In this document: positions 22,621 to 34,640 of the stretch, piece after piece
How the letters are laid out: every line of letters starts with the position of its first letter
How positions within the stretch are numbered: the first letter of the stretch is position 1
Source: Cryptomeria japonica
Lineage: Eukaryota; Streptophyta; Pinopsida; Cupressales; Cupressaceae
Assembly (NCBI RefSeq): GCF_030272615.1
Contig: NC_081415.1
Location: forward strand, 370,695,809-370,759,808
Length of the DNA stretch: 64,000 nt
Direction of reading: 5' to 3'
Notes under the pieces: model-generated
What the model was told of the DNA's origin: nothing
Databases searched by the model: none
What the model saw: only the letters and a program-made list of their open reading frames with translations
Program-made: the position numbers and the translations under genes

Positions 22621-25342
22621 TTTGCTTGCAAGCTGTTGTTGAAGTTGTGTGAAAATAATGATGAGTTTTTGATGAAATGAAAGGTTGATGGTTGGTGAAT
22701 TGTGTTGCACGTGGATCTCTAGCACTTTTAAGGTGGATGTAACCAAAATTCCTTCTTTGAATTGCTTGTTTGTTTGATAAGTTTTGATGTGATAAGGTGT
22801 AGAGAAATCTGAGATGTGTTACAGATTTAACTACCTAGTAATGAGAGGATTCACTCATGAACTAGTTTTAACCTGCGTAGATGTGTCTCTTAAGATGAGT
22901 TTATCCTAGATGTAGAAACAATCTAAAAAGTGATGTGATGTGTTTGATTTCAAGCAATATCTAAAAGAGAACTTGGGACAAGAACCTCTTAATGTTTTGA
23001 GAGTTGGGACGGATTGATGATGAAGTGATGATGTATGAGTGAGATGATGGATGAAAATGTTTTCAACTTCAATAAAAACTTTGTGTTATAAATGGGACAA
23101 ACTCTATCTCTTCCCTTTCGGGTGTTGGTGGTATTTCTCGAGCTGTGTTGTATGTGATACAGACGTTTGGGAAGAAGTTGGGATTAATCTTTCCTCCTTG
23201 GTTTTTGTGATAACTCAGAGCTCTATATTGCATAAAAGCTCTACGGTTCAATGATTCGGAATCAAATTCGTTTGTTTTGCCTTGAAGATAGAGACACATG
23301 TGACGCAAGAAAACTCTATGGGAGACAAAGATTTGTCTATTGATATAGAAGAATTTCCTTCGTTTGATCAAAGCCTTTGAGCTTAATTGTCTTCTTTTCA
23401 AGTTGATATTTTGATGACGCTTCTTCTTTCGCAAGATGTGAAGAATGGTCATAAAATTTTTGACTCTTTTGTTGTTTGCACTTTGTTTTTGATGTTTTTG
23501 GTTGTTTTGACAGATGTTTGGTTGGATGAATACTTTGTTTTTGGGAAGTGATTTTCTGATTTTTCTTTGACAAGAAAACAAAGCAAGCACACAAACACAA
23601 GAATGTTGCCTAAAAGGCACAAATGAGTATGGGTCTAGATTAACCCAATCCTTGGACTTGTATATGACCCTTCCTTTAGATGTATTTTAAGGTGTATTTC
23701 CAAAGCCTGAAGTAGGCTCAATTTGCACTTGGTCTGTAAAATGAACACACTTCAAACACTTTTTATCCCTAAGGTCAAATGGCCAGTTGTGATAAATTTA
23801 GCCCACATCTTGATATTTCTTCGACTTTGGTACTACATACCTTATGAATCCCGCCGTGACAGGTAAGGATGTGATATACTAAGTCTTGCACGAGCATAAC
23901 AAATAGATGATCCCTATGATGGGGGAGTCACCACTTTTATCAAGCCACAAGTGACTTTTCAAAAAGCTATGTTTCTACTCAAGGAAATATGTATGGTGAG
24001 TATCTTGGGAGCAAAACCATCTATGCTCTTACACTAAATTATATCGCAAAAATCCTCAATCAATAGAACGGGTGGGCTACTACTAAAAGGTGTTTAGTCA
24101 TGTTTGATGTTTTTGGACATAAGTTCATTCTGTAGTGACTCACTTAAGAGCCTTGTAACTGGTGGTGGGGCCCATTTGTCCTTTCGGCCAGTTACACTGT
24201 AGGAACAGCTATACCCAAGGCTATAGTTTTCGCTCTCACCTGATTTCTATAGCGGCTCGAAGGATTTACCGCTCGAGGTCGTTCCCAAGAGTATCGATCC
24301 CTTGGCAGGCCTCTCTTAAAAAGATAAAATTTTGAGTGTTACTAACACTTTTCTCTTGCACCTAGGACCACGAAAGCCAAGGGAGAGGATAGTGTGTGTT
24401 AGAGGTAGGACCACTCGACTGACTTTTTGCACAAGTGTGCCAAGTATGAAAGACACTTGTTCTTTTTAATCCACCATTACAAATGTGATCTAACTATTTG
24501 GAGATGTTGCTCCAACAGCCATGGTGTTCTTTTTAACTTCAAAGGCAATGTGTTTTGTAACCTAGAATACTGAAATCCTGGTCAACTTAAAGAAAAATAC
24601 GTTTGCTTGAAGTAAAATTTGTTTTTGCAAAAATCAAAACAAGTGGATTGTTCTTTTTATTTGCCCAAAAATTGAAGTGTGGCTTGTGATTTTTAAGTTT
24701 GATGTAAGAAAGAAAATTTGTTTTGTTGATTTTAAGCACCAAAACAAAATGTATCCCTAACTTGCAATGAAAGCAAAATTTTGAAGTTTGTTGTTTTTTT
24801 TTACTTTGCAATAAAGAAAGATGAATTTTCTTTTTAAGCACCAAAAACAAGTTTGAGGTTCATTTTATGCACTCTAAAATAAAATGTGAGGTTTATTTTA
24901 ACTTGTGCAAGAAGGAAAAATGGATTCTTTTTAACCAACTTTTGTTGAAAGAAAGTAAAAAAGAAACTTTTAAAGCATTTAAACTAACTCCTTCCCCTGC
25001 ACAAAAAGATTAGAACCTGCATAAAAGACAATTAGTTAGAAAAATCCGCATGTTTTGGTGGGCTTCTACAAGCCTAATTTTTATTTTTTTTGGTTACAAG
25101 GTGATTTGTACAATGTTCTGTTACAATAGCGCTAGTCTGCGTTTGAACAGAGGCGCTATTTAACACAAATGCACTAAAAGAAAGGGAAAGACAGAGAAGG
25201 GAAAAGCGCTGAAACAAGGTGAATAGCACCAAAACAATGTCAAACGTGCCAAAACAATGTCAAAAGTGCAACCTGTGTGACATTTTCAACATTCAAACAT
25301 GTTATTGGTTAAAAAAAAAAGTTGATCTTTGTGGTGTTTGGA
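22621..25342 (-). other. Gypsy leader between primer site and gag
   Basis: About 2.7 kb of leader, unusually long but within what Tat/Ogre elements show. The only sizeable frame is 183 codons at 23620-23069. It is Lys/Arg/Asn-rich with no domain I recognise. Ogre-type elements can carry an extra ORF before gag, so this is a candidate for that, without direct support. The rest (23640-25340) has no supported coding frame. Confidence 0.5.
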
Positions 25343-25360
25343 TTCACGTCGGGTTCACCA
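25343..25360 (-). other. Gypsy primer binding site
   Basis: Two bases inside the 5' LTR the element strand reads TGGTGAACCCGACGTGAA. The initial TGG pairs with a tRNA CCA end, and the position is exact for a primer site. The tRNA species was not assigned. Confidence 0.8.
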
Positions 25361-25362
25361 AA

Positions 25363-27163
25363 TGATGCTCTGCAAAAAGGATTAGAAAATCTGTTTGATG
25401 GCAACACACACAAGAGCACAAGAAACAAACGTTAGTGTTAGCAACAAAAGATTATCCTAAACAGGCATATCAAGAGAGATATTAAGCATGAAATAGAAAG
25501 CATATAAACATAGAATAAAATAGCTAATCAAGATGCTCATAGTTGTTCCTCCCTTGTTCCTCTCCTCTCCAAGTCCCAAATGAGTGTAGCTCTCATCTTT
25601 TAGCACTAGCCATGGATGCCATATGGAGATTCAAGATAGTTGAATATGATAAGCAAATGCTATGCAAGTGTAGATAGTGATGCTATGAGAAAGCTCTATG
25701 CTAATGCCAGTATAACAACAATACTCTAATGCTTCCTCCTTTGCTTGAGGAGAAGGGTTCTATTTATAGAAGAAATGGGGAAATGAAGGGTTAAGATTGA
25801 ATGGTTTAATCAAGGGCCAAGTTTGAAAGTTGGGGATCCATGTGCACAATTGGCACCAATAAAATGGTGACAAGTGTCAAAATAGGATTGGGTTGAGAGA
25901 AGAGGTTGGAGGCATTAAAGGCCTGAGAAGACCTCATGGTTATCTAGAGGCTAAGGGTCAAGTCCAAATTAAGATTACCCACTGAATTAAGAGTTAATCC
26001 AAGGATAAAACTTTGTGCAAATGTTTAAGAGATAATCATGGTCAAAGCATTAATGGCCTGATGAGACCTTTGGGTTGGGTAGAAGTTGAGTCAAAACAAA
26101 TGTTTTAACCATGTGGGAGGGTTTGAGGTAACCATTAATGGTTATTGGAAATTTGGGGATTAAGTGGTTGAAGGTTGAAAGCCTTCAATGGTTATCAAAG
26201 ACTTTGAGCCATTTAAAGGTTGAAGGTTGAAAGCCTTCAATGGTTATCAAAGACTTTGAGGGTTTGAGAAGTGACTTCCCTTTTGCTTAGGAATGTGACA
26301 AAGTTTAGAGAAGGGGTTAAGTTATTTAGAAGTGATTAGAAAATTCTAGAAGGGGTTTAGGCATGCAAGTGGATTTTGTAGGAAAATGCAAGTGGGAGAA
26401 ATTTTGGTATTTTCAATTAAAATAAAATCATTTATTTCAATTAAATGGTGTAATTTGCATTTGGATAAATATTCAAATAAATATTAATTTATTTAAATGA
26501 GAAAAATGAAGATAAAGCATTAAAATGCTTGAAGACTTTGAGGGAAACCATTAAAGGCTTGAAGACTTTAAGGAAAACCATTAAAGTCTTAAGAAGACTA
26601 TAGAAGGAAGCCATCAAGTTTGAAGACTTTAAAGCCATCAAGTTTGAATACTTTAAGGGAAACCATTAAAGGTTTCAAGTGGGTGAGGATAAATAGGATT
26701 TTAAATAAATAATTTATTTAAAATAGTTGTGCAACTTGCTTTTGTAGGAAAATACAAGTGGGTGGAGGATAAAGGTGATTTAAATAAATTATTTATTTAA
26801 AATAATTGTGCAACTTGCTTTTGTAGGAAAATACAAGTGGGTGGAGGATAAAGGTGATTTAAATAAATGTTAATTTATTTAAATGTGAGAGGTGGGATTT
26901 TGGGGGATTTAAATAAATATTAATTTATTTTAATGTGAGAGAAGATTTAATTAAACAAATATGATTTATTTATTTAATTAATGGTCTGAATTTGGTTAAG
27001 TGAATTAAATCAAATAAATTGAATAATTTATTTAATTAATAAGAGAAGAGGGTTAAGATGAATTAATTAAATATTAATTTAATTAATTCATTAATTGATG
27101 GTTAAATAATCAAATAAATACTAAGTATTCATTTAATTAAGTGGACAGATTTATGTGACTACA
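25363..27163 (-). repeat. Gypsy 5' LTR (1801 bp)
   Basis: The transcription-initiating LTR of the minus-strand element, nearly identical to 11074-12927. It has two rather than three 52-bp units and the same AT-rich tandem segments. Ends are TGTAGTC and GCATCA on the element strand. Confidence 0.96.
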
Positions 27164-27168
27164 GATAG
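27164..27168. repeat. Target site duplication GATAG (right)
   Basis: Exact copy of 11069-11073, next to the outer end of the 5' LTR. Confidence 0.95.
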
Positions 27169-30100
27169 GTATTATCTTGATTGGGCTCTTTTGTCAATGC
27201 ATCTATGACTGCATTAACTGCTGCTCTGAAGTAATCCTTCCATTTGATGAGATCTTTTACTTTCCTTTCATTTGTCAAAATTGTGGAAATGTCCCACTTC
27301 TGCAAGGCCTTGAATGACCCAATCTTTTCAGTTAATATTTTCCTCTCCTCCTCCAAGTGGGGAAGTTTTTTATTACAGGAAAAGAAGGTTTTGAAGGGGC
27401 CCCGAAACCATTTACAAAGGAACCATAAAAGATAAAAGCATTAAGAAACTAAACGGGATAGACAGTGAAAAAACCAGCAAAGTGCTAGGCAAAAACCAGT
27501 ACAAAAGTCCAACACAACCAACAACTACCAGCAAAAATAGAAAAAGACAAATTACATTATGTTCTTAAGGGAATTAGCCAATTTTTCGCTAATCCCTTGC
27601 ATTTCTTTGATATTCTCCCTGAGAATTGGGATTTCCTTAGAAGAAGCCAATGCAGCCTTTTTCAAGCTCGCCCTGGTCCTTTTAGCTGCACCTCCAGGAG
27701 CACTTTCCACATTCCCAGCCTCAATAGCAGCCTCTTCATCAAGGTCCACAATAGACTTGGTAGGGCTGGGACCATCCAAGTATTTGGCTATTTCCTCCAT
27801 GTTCCTGGTCGCAGATTTGAGGATCTCCGGAATCAAATCAGGAAATTCTTCATGGCAGCCTTCCCTTCCTCCAGCTTGCTGATATGAACTTCCAACTTCT
27901 CCACCTTTTCATTCATTTCCTTTTTCCATTGCTCCAGGTTGCTTTCACCTTTTTGTCCCTTCTCTTCTTGATGTTTATCCTTTTTTTCAATTTTGTTAAT
28001 GCTTTCATAAACCCACCTATCGAAACCCAGATGAGCATCAGAATGGTTCTTAAGCTTATCCAGGATAAGCATACCAGTATTCATCTCCTCACCAGATCCA
28101 TCCTTTTCCATGCTCGTATCCTTCTTATCCTTGTTCAGCTCCTTGATTAACAAATTGTAGCTTTTTCATGTGGCCCCCACAAGTTGGGGTGCCTTTGGGT
28201 CATTCTTAATTCCAAAATGAATTTCTTCTAATTGTTGCCCTTTTGAGAACCAAGTAGTCCTAATGGGCTGAAAAAATGAAAGAATTTCATCAATTTGGTC
28301 ATATAATTGTGAAACTAAAGAATAAGAGGTGCTGACCTCATGCAATCTGCCTAAGACCCTGTTTGAGATCTGCAGTATTGTTGGCTTTCTAATTTCCAAA
28401 TAATTCTTTTTTGCCTCTTCTTTTGCCTTATGCAATTCTTCTTTCATCTTTTCCAATTTCTCAGGCTTGGGACCCACTGAGGATATTGATTTTCTCTCAG
28501 CCAAGTCAGTCTTTAACTTGGAATTTTTAATGAAGAGCCACATATGATTAGAATTAAGGGCCACGTGTAAGGCCTTGAGCTTTTCATGTTGCTTTTCCTT
28601 CTCTTCCACAACCAATTTAGTGAATTGATATGCATGCTTTGATATGGCAGCAACCTCTGATGCAGTTGTGTTTGCTAAAGGTCTAATGACTGCATCCCCC
28701 TCTTTATGCTCCACCCCTTGCAATACCATGGGTTTATTTGTATTAGGAGCTTTAGACCATAAAGAAAAAGATTTTATACTTGGATTGACCTTGGATCCAT
28801 GTTCTCCAAATTCTTGTGCATACATGGGGTTCTCCTGCCTTATTATCTGGTCTAAAATGAAAATTTTCTCAAGGTCCCATCCCAGTACCAAGAGGATGCC
28901 ACTCTTTTTTACTAAATCTCTAGCCTCTTGAGGAGTGCATTTAATATGATTCATATCAAAATTTTGCTTTTCCTTCTTAGACAATTCCTTCAACTTCTCT
29001 CGCAACCAAAAAGATTTGAATTCATCTATGTTGATGAAGTTATCATCAGACATGAATTGTCTTGAGGAAATTACCCTTACATATGTAACTTCATCATCAT
29101 GGATGACACTAGGGATAATTTCCCTATCCATGTCCATCAATACTTTTGCAACCTCATCTTCCTGAAAAGCATCATGAGTAGGGTAAGGTGGTGGCACACT
29201 AGAATCCATTTCCTCATTAACAATGTCAGCAAAATCAAGGATTCTAGCCCTCCCCTTTTGAATCTTTCTTACTGCCCTGGTACTTGGTTGCTTTGTTCCT
29301 TGGGGTTCTTATTGGGAAGCACCTTGTGAAGGCGCCTCTATCATAACTTCCTTCCCTTTTTATCTTATAGAGGGAGTAAATACATGCCTTTCTTCAGGGA
29401 CTCTGTCAGGTTGCTTAGCCTACCTTTGGGCCAACTCACTTGTGATTAATTCATCAAATATTCTGACTTTGCATGACATCTTGGAAAGTTATTATGAATG
29501 TTCACGAAAAATCCCTAGAATTCAAGGTCTCCCTCTCTCCTTTCCCTTTCCAATTTATTCAATTACTCCCACTTTTTCCTTTTTTGTAGGGCCTCAGATG
29601 GGTAGGCATTCCTAATTAAATCCTCCCTTTCATCAAAGATGTGAGTAAAACCCCTCACTTTTAATTTATTTACCCTTACATCATTAATATGGGCCAAGAC
29701 ACCTTGCTTGGTTGACCTTTAGCCTATAATTATTCACAAGGAATTCCTACACTTTGTCTAGGGTATCACACCCCACAGTGAATTCATTGAACTTTGTCAC
29801 TCGGGGGAAGTGTTGCCCCTTCTTCTCTATTCTTATTTGGTCCTTCTCTGACTACAGTAGTTGCCATATGAATTCTATAAATGCAAGCCTACGAGAGACT
29901 ATGATGGGTAGCATATGAGGTGCTTGATTACACCCATATACTCTTATCAATGTACATTTGGAATAAAAGAAGAAATCCCCAAAATTGTGGGTGAATGCTC
30001 CCTCGGGGTATACTGTTTTATCATCTTTAGCACTCCTGACCCTCAAGATTTTTATTATGTCTTTGGGAAGCCTTGGTAGTGTAACCCCCATCATCATCAG

Positions 30101-30250
30101 GATCCTCATAACAAAACAATCAAAGAATGCCTTATAATCAAATTACTTGGATCCTTTGTCCCATACTAGGGTCCACCTTTGCACTAGCTATACTAGCCAC
30201 CTTGCATTAGTCGTTGGATAAAAATATTTATCTTTAAGGATTCCTCCCAT
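27164..30250 (-). pseudogene. Upstream part of long unrecognised coiled-coil frame split by the Gypsy element
   Basis: I do not recognise this protein. A coding-like frame runs on the minus strand from about 30250 (MGGILKDKYFYPTTNARW) through several broken blocks. These are 30109-29852 (MMGVTLPRLPKDIIKILR...LAFIEFIWQLL), MSCKVRIFDELITSELAQ near 29480, the best block 29209-28166 (347 codons), then in frame after a TGA 28153-27833, and after a frameshift 27836-27552 and 27356-27164. The long block has Lys/Glu-rich heptad-like stretches (EKEKQHEKLKAL, KLEKMKEELHKAKEEAKK) suggesting coiled coil. A Lys-rich region follows. It continues across the Gypsy target site into 11073-10626. An old retroelement or a large plant-specific protein family are both possible. 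Confidence 0.5.
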
Positions 30251-31180
30251 CCGCTTTTGTTTATAAAATAATAAATAAATTATAATATGTACCTTAGGTA
30301 TGAATGATTAATTATGTGGGGGTTTATTAAGTGGGTCTCATGGGTCAGTGCAAGAAGATGAGTCCACTTTTTGGCCAAAAAGTGGAAGTGTTTTCCCTGA
30401 TTTTTCAGATTTTGTCTCATTTGAGCTTAAATTTTGAAACACTTAGAGATTGAATCTTGGAAAAAGTCAGTAATATAAAAGATAGCCCTCTGAGTGTACT
30501 TTCTAAATATGTAATTTATTTTAATACCCACATAATAAAAAAATACCTTTTTGAATGGAGTTCTAAAAACTATGTTTTAAAAATGCATGTTTCAGAACCA
30601 TACCATGCATGTGTACGACCCACACTTTTTGACACAATTAAAATTATTTTCTCAAACCATTTTGGGAAATGGTCTGTAACACACTGAAGATTGATGAGCA
30701 TATTTTTCTGTATTTTTTTTTCTAATATTTTTTTTAATTAATTTTTTAATGGCCGTAATTATCTTTTTAAAAATTTGACATGTACGACCCACATTATTTG
30801 ACGTAAACTTAACATTTTTTTATTTTTTATTTTTTAAAATAGAAAATAATTTTGTGTAGATTGATGACATAAATTTTTTTTCATAATTCATTAAAATAAA
30901 AAAGTTATTAAATTAACAAAATTAGTTAATATTTCAAATTTATGGACCCGATTTAGTATAAATTAAATGAAAAATAGTTAAAATAATCAATTTTTCATAA
31001 ATTTACATATTTAGAATCTAGACAGTATAATCTGAAATGGGTTTTAATTGCGTATAAAAATTCTCTGATTAGAGGCACATAAACTATTTCAGAAGTTCAC
31101 ATTTGTGCTTTCATTAATGGAGATTTGAATTTGCAGGTCCATGTCTTAGGTGTGGCCATCCCAGGCCTATCCCGAGCCAA
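30251..31180. other. Unassigned AT-rich sequence, possible decayed element
   Basis: No coding frame supported. The stretch has GTCCACTTTTTGGCCAAAAAGT (an inverted CCACTTTTTGG) near 30361-30382 and two copies of TGTACGACCCACA(C/T)T near 30611 and 30780. The first is reminiscent of the terminal part of the 974-bp inverted-repeat element at 58573-59546. Too decayed to define. Confidence 0.3.
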
Positions 31181-31210
31181 GTGGGGGGTTGTGGATTCAA
31201 ATTCTGCTGA

Positions 31211-31314
31211 ATGGGGGCTCGTTCCATTTTTTTGCCCGTTGGATTTACTAATGGGCCCTCATTTTAGAAACGGGGGCCTGTTATCTCGTTGTTTAAATAA
31301 GGGGCCCTCGTTCC
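31211..31314. repeat. Copy B left subterminal repeats
   Basis: Four variants of a GGGGGCCC-type 12-mer occur: ATGGGGGCTCGTT at 31211, ATGGGCCCTCATTT at 31251, CGGGGGCCTGTTA at 31271 and GGGGCCCTCGTTCC at 31301. The same motif class recurs at 40707-40899 at the other end. They are probable transposase-binding repeats. Confidence 0.6.
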
Positions 31315-31491
31315 TAAATAACCGTTACTGTAAAAAAAAATGACAAATTGCATCAATTTACCACACTATCATTGAAATCCGTACTAACAAAGATTTTTTA
31401 CATCATTTGGCAGTACTTTTTAATATTTTTTACACAAATTTTTGAAGAACTCAGTAAAAAGGTATTATTTTTGGAAGAGGAGTTTGTAAAG

Positions 31492-34400
31492 ATGGGTTCT
31501 AAGCAACGTCAAAAGAAAATAAAGAGGACAATGACAACAGACGAATTCAAGCACAAAGAGAGAAGGAGGCAAAACGCCAAAGAGATCGAAGATCACAACA
31601 ACGACAATTGAATAACACTTATGAAGCATCTAGTTCAATTCCTGTTGTAGATGAGACCATTGAAGACATCATGATGGATGCAAGAAATGTAGAACCAAAC
31701 ACGGGTATGACTGTTGATGCAAATGTTCATGTGGATGTGAATCCTGGTATGTTTTTAAATCCCCATGACTATGATGCCAATCAAATTGCTGATTTAAAAG
31801 AAGTTGGATATAAATTTCATACACCAATACGAAAAGAAATAAAAATTGAAAATATTACACCACCCTCTCTGAAAGAAAATGAATGTAATTTGTTTACTAT
31901 TGATAGCAATGTGCTAGACAATCTTAATGGGTTAGTTTCTTGGAGACAAATTAGAACACATGCGAACAGTTTATATAAACAATTTTTCTATAATAAAAAG
32001 TTGGGATTCCAATGTCAGTTAATGCTACAATTAATAAAAATGTTAAAAATGCGTAAAGTCATGAAACAATAGTTATTTATGCAAAACCAAAAAGAAAAGA
32101 TGAATCATATAAGCAAGTTGTATCTACTATTGCCAGTGCCATCGATTCTTTCAGAAAAACAAGTTGATCTAAAGATAAGAATGCAACACGTAGAGTTATA
32201 ATGACTACTATAGTTGACAAAATGATTGTTAGTAAAAGAATGTTAAGTGATATAAGTGGCTATTTGAACTTACATCATAGAACCTTGTCAAGAGCGGCCA
32301 AAAGAAGAGACACAATTGAAATTGATCCACTAAACCATTGTTGGAGTTTTAGTGGTAGACTTCAAAGGTCGGACATGAAATTAAATGATGAAACTAAACA
32401 ATTAATTGCAAAATTTTGGCATGATAACACTAGAGTTTCATCAAATGCTAGAGATGTTTTAAAGTTAAGGGTGGGATCAAAAATTCGTGATCCTCATTCA
32501 AAACATCTTCTTGACATGACTCAAACTGAATTTTTTTTTAAATTTAGTGATGAATCTGTGTTAATGAATTTATGAATTAGTCAAAGATCATTTGAAAAAT
32601 GCAAACCCTGGTATGTTAAAATCAATAAATAAAGAATATCTTGTTGTTGTAAAACTCATGTTCAGTTTCGTTACTATTATGATGTTTTTCGATATATACG
32701 TTGTATGTTGCATGGTAATGATCTTGTGCAGGATTGTGGTGTTTATGTTCCACCTGAAACTATAAAAGATTTTATTGGAAGTTTATTTTGTAAACCACCT
32801 AATGAACAATTATTTCTTTCCATTTCATGCATTTATGGCGTTTGCAATTTATGTGGGAACTATTCTTTGATAGGTGAATGTTTGCATGAACATGTTTCAT
32901 CTGAGTTTGGACAAAAAATGGTTGATGTTAGGAGATTTAAAAATATAGAATACCCTCTAAAGGATGGAAAGATGGGGAAACATTTAGAATTGATTACAGA
33001 ACATAATAGTGTGAATGCATTTATTAGTGAGTTTAAAAGTCATATTGTTCCAAAATATGTGAAACATTCCCAATATGCCCAATGGCTTGATGGACAGTTT
33101 TGCATATGCAAGAACACATTTCCAGTTGGAAAAATAGTATCAGTTGTGGATTTTGCAGAAAATTATACTCTAAAACCACAAGAGGAAACTCAATCACAAT
33201 ACTACAACTCAATGAAAGTGGCCATATTTGTGCACATTATATATAGACATGACCATGACAGTACCGAAGATAACAGAAAAATTTTGAGGGAGTATCATTT
33301 CTATGTTAGTGATAATCGATTACACTCTTTAGAGTTTGTTCAGCATTGCTTCGAGGTATTTCATGATAATCTTAAGGAAAGAGAAATTGAGATGAAACAA
33401 CATATGATATGGTCAGATAACTACATTGGACAATTCAAAAATGCAAGAATGTTTTATTGGCTATGCAAAGTTCACAAGATAACCAATGTCCAACATTTAT
33501 GGAGTTTTTTTGAAGTGGGACATGGTAAGGGGGAACACGATGGAGCTTGTGCCTGTGTAAAAAGAGCTCTTGCTAGAGAACAATTGAAATTCAAGGATGC
33601 AGTGAAATTCAGATATGCTCGTGCAGTTGTAGATTGGTGCAATTCAAAGTTGTCAAAAGGATCAACTGAAAACTCTGCAATTCGAAGTTTTTTCTCATTG
33701 ATAGAGGAAGATAGTATTCCTATTCGACATGATTGTAATACCATCATTGGATCAACTAAATGACATTTGTTTAAGAGTTCCAATTCAAACACATGGACTA
33801 TATTCACAAGGCAGCTTGCTTGCTTTTGTCGGTTTTGTGTTTCCGGAGATTGGGAATTTTGTGAGAATAAAGAATGGGTTGAAGAATGGCAACAAAGATC
33901 ATTGACACACATAGACGCAAATGATCCGCATGAAAGAACTAATGAAGATAGGGATCAGATGTTTGCATCAAATGACTATGATCGCATTTCAAATCTTATA
34001 CAACAAGGTAAAATTGTTTTTGAAATTTGTTTTGATTTATTAAATAGTAAATATTTATGAAATCTTACAGTGTATATTTTTGTTTTTATTTCTCATTAAA
34101 TATTAAAATAAAATTATTTTGTGCACAGGACATGTCTATGCTATTATTGCACTAGAGGACAATGAAGAGGGGACAGAGTATTGGTTGGCTTGATGTGTAG
34201 AGCCAAAACATAAGCTAACCACTCCTCGAGTAGATGATGATGGTTATGACTATCCAACAAGATCTGTGGTTGTTGTTGGCACTTGGCTACACAAATATCT
34301 AACAAGAAAGAATGGATTGCCCGCATTTGAAGATTATGAATTAGAGAAGAAGATTATACATTACTCGCATTTGGTAGTGGCAACTAATATAAAATTGGAT

Positions 34401-34514
34401 AGATATCGTGGCAGGCCTGCTAATAAATAATTATGGACTCTCTCTATGGAAGAGCATGAGACAATTATAGATGCTTTGCAAAAGAGAGAGGATGCAGATG
34501 GTATAACAGAATGA
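31492..34514 (+). pseudogene. Copy B transposase-like protein (core well preserved)
   Basis: About 1000 codons from MGSKQRQ at 31492 to TGA at 34512-34514, with a few frameshifts and stops. An N-terminal basic segment is followed by 31608-32072, ending QCQLMLQLIKML. After a frameshift near 32060 comes an HTH-like segment, KNATRRVIMTTI...LNLHHRTLSRAAKRR. Next are FWHDNTRV and LDMTQTEFFF (32201-32575), then SCCCKTHVQF. An open 352-codon core (32705-33763) carries CNLCGNYSLIGECLHEH, VVDFAENYTLKPQEETQSQY, MIWSDNYIGQFKNARMFYW and VGHGKGEHDGACACVKRAL. Then come NKEWVEEWQQRS and the C-terminal module 34131-34514 (CVEPKHKLTTP, VVVVGTWLHKYLT, HYSHLVVATNIKL). The Asp residues in VDF, WSDN and HDG are candidate DDE-type catalytic residues. 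The superfamily is not assigned. Confidence 0.65.
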
Positions 34515-34640
34515 ATATCAAGTAAGTTATAATGAACCCTTAATCCACCTCCCTTGTAAAAGTCGTGATGCATATTATATATAGCATTTTAAATCATGCA
34601 TCATAATTATAAAATCTAATCTAGTAAAATTTTGTTTCAG

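Larger units (their letters stand above)
11074..27163 (-). mobile_element. Ty3/Gypsy retrotransposon, Tat-type (dual RNase H), complete with both LTRs
   Basis: A 16.1-kb element in minus orientation, complete in structure: 5' LTR 25363-27163, primer site, long leader, one gag-pro-pol frame (about 22620 to 15314), long 3' untranslated region, polypurine tract, and 3' LTR 11074-12927. It is flanked by a perfect GATAG duplication. A plant-type second RNase H sits between the polymerase-linked RNase H and integrase, which is diagnostic for the Tat/Ogre branch. Pol stays in one frame, but twelve internal stops interrupt gag-pro-pol, and one frameshift lies in gag near 22320. The LTRs differ by only about 1% by eye, so insertion is fairly recent. 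Confidence 0.95.

Noticed and set aside
28644-28931. 95-codon plus-strand frame
   Set aside because: Antisense shadow of the longest block of the interrupted coiled-coil frame.
33472-33912. 146-codon minus-strand frame
   Set aside because: Antisense shadow of the copy B transposase core.
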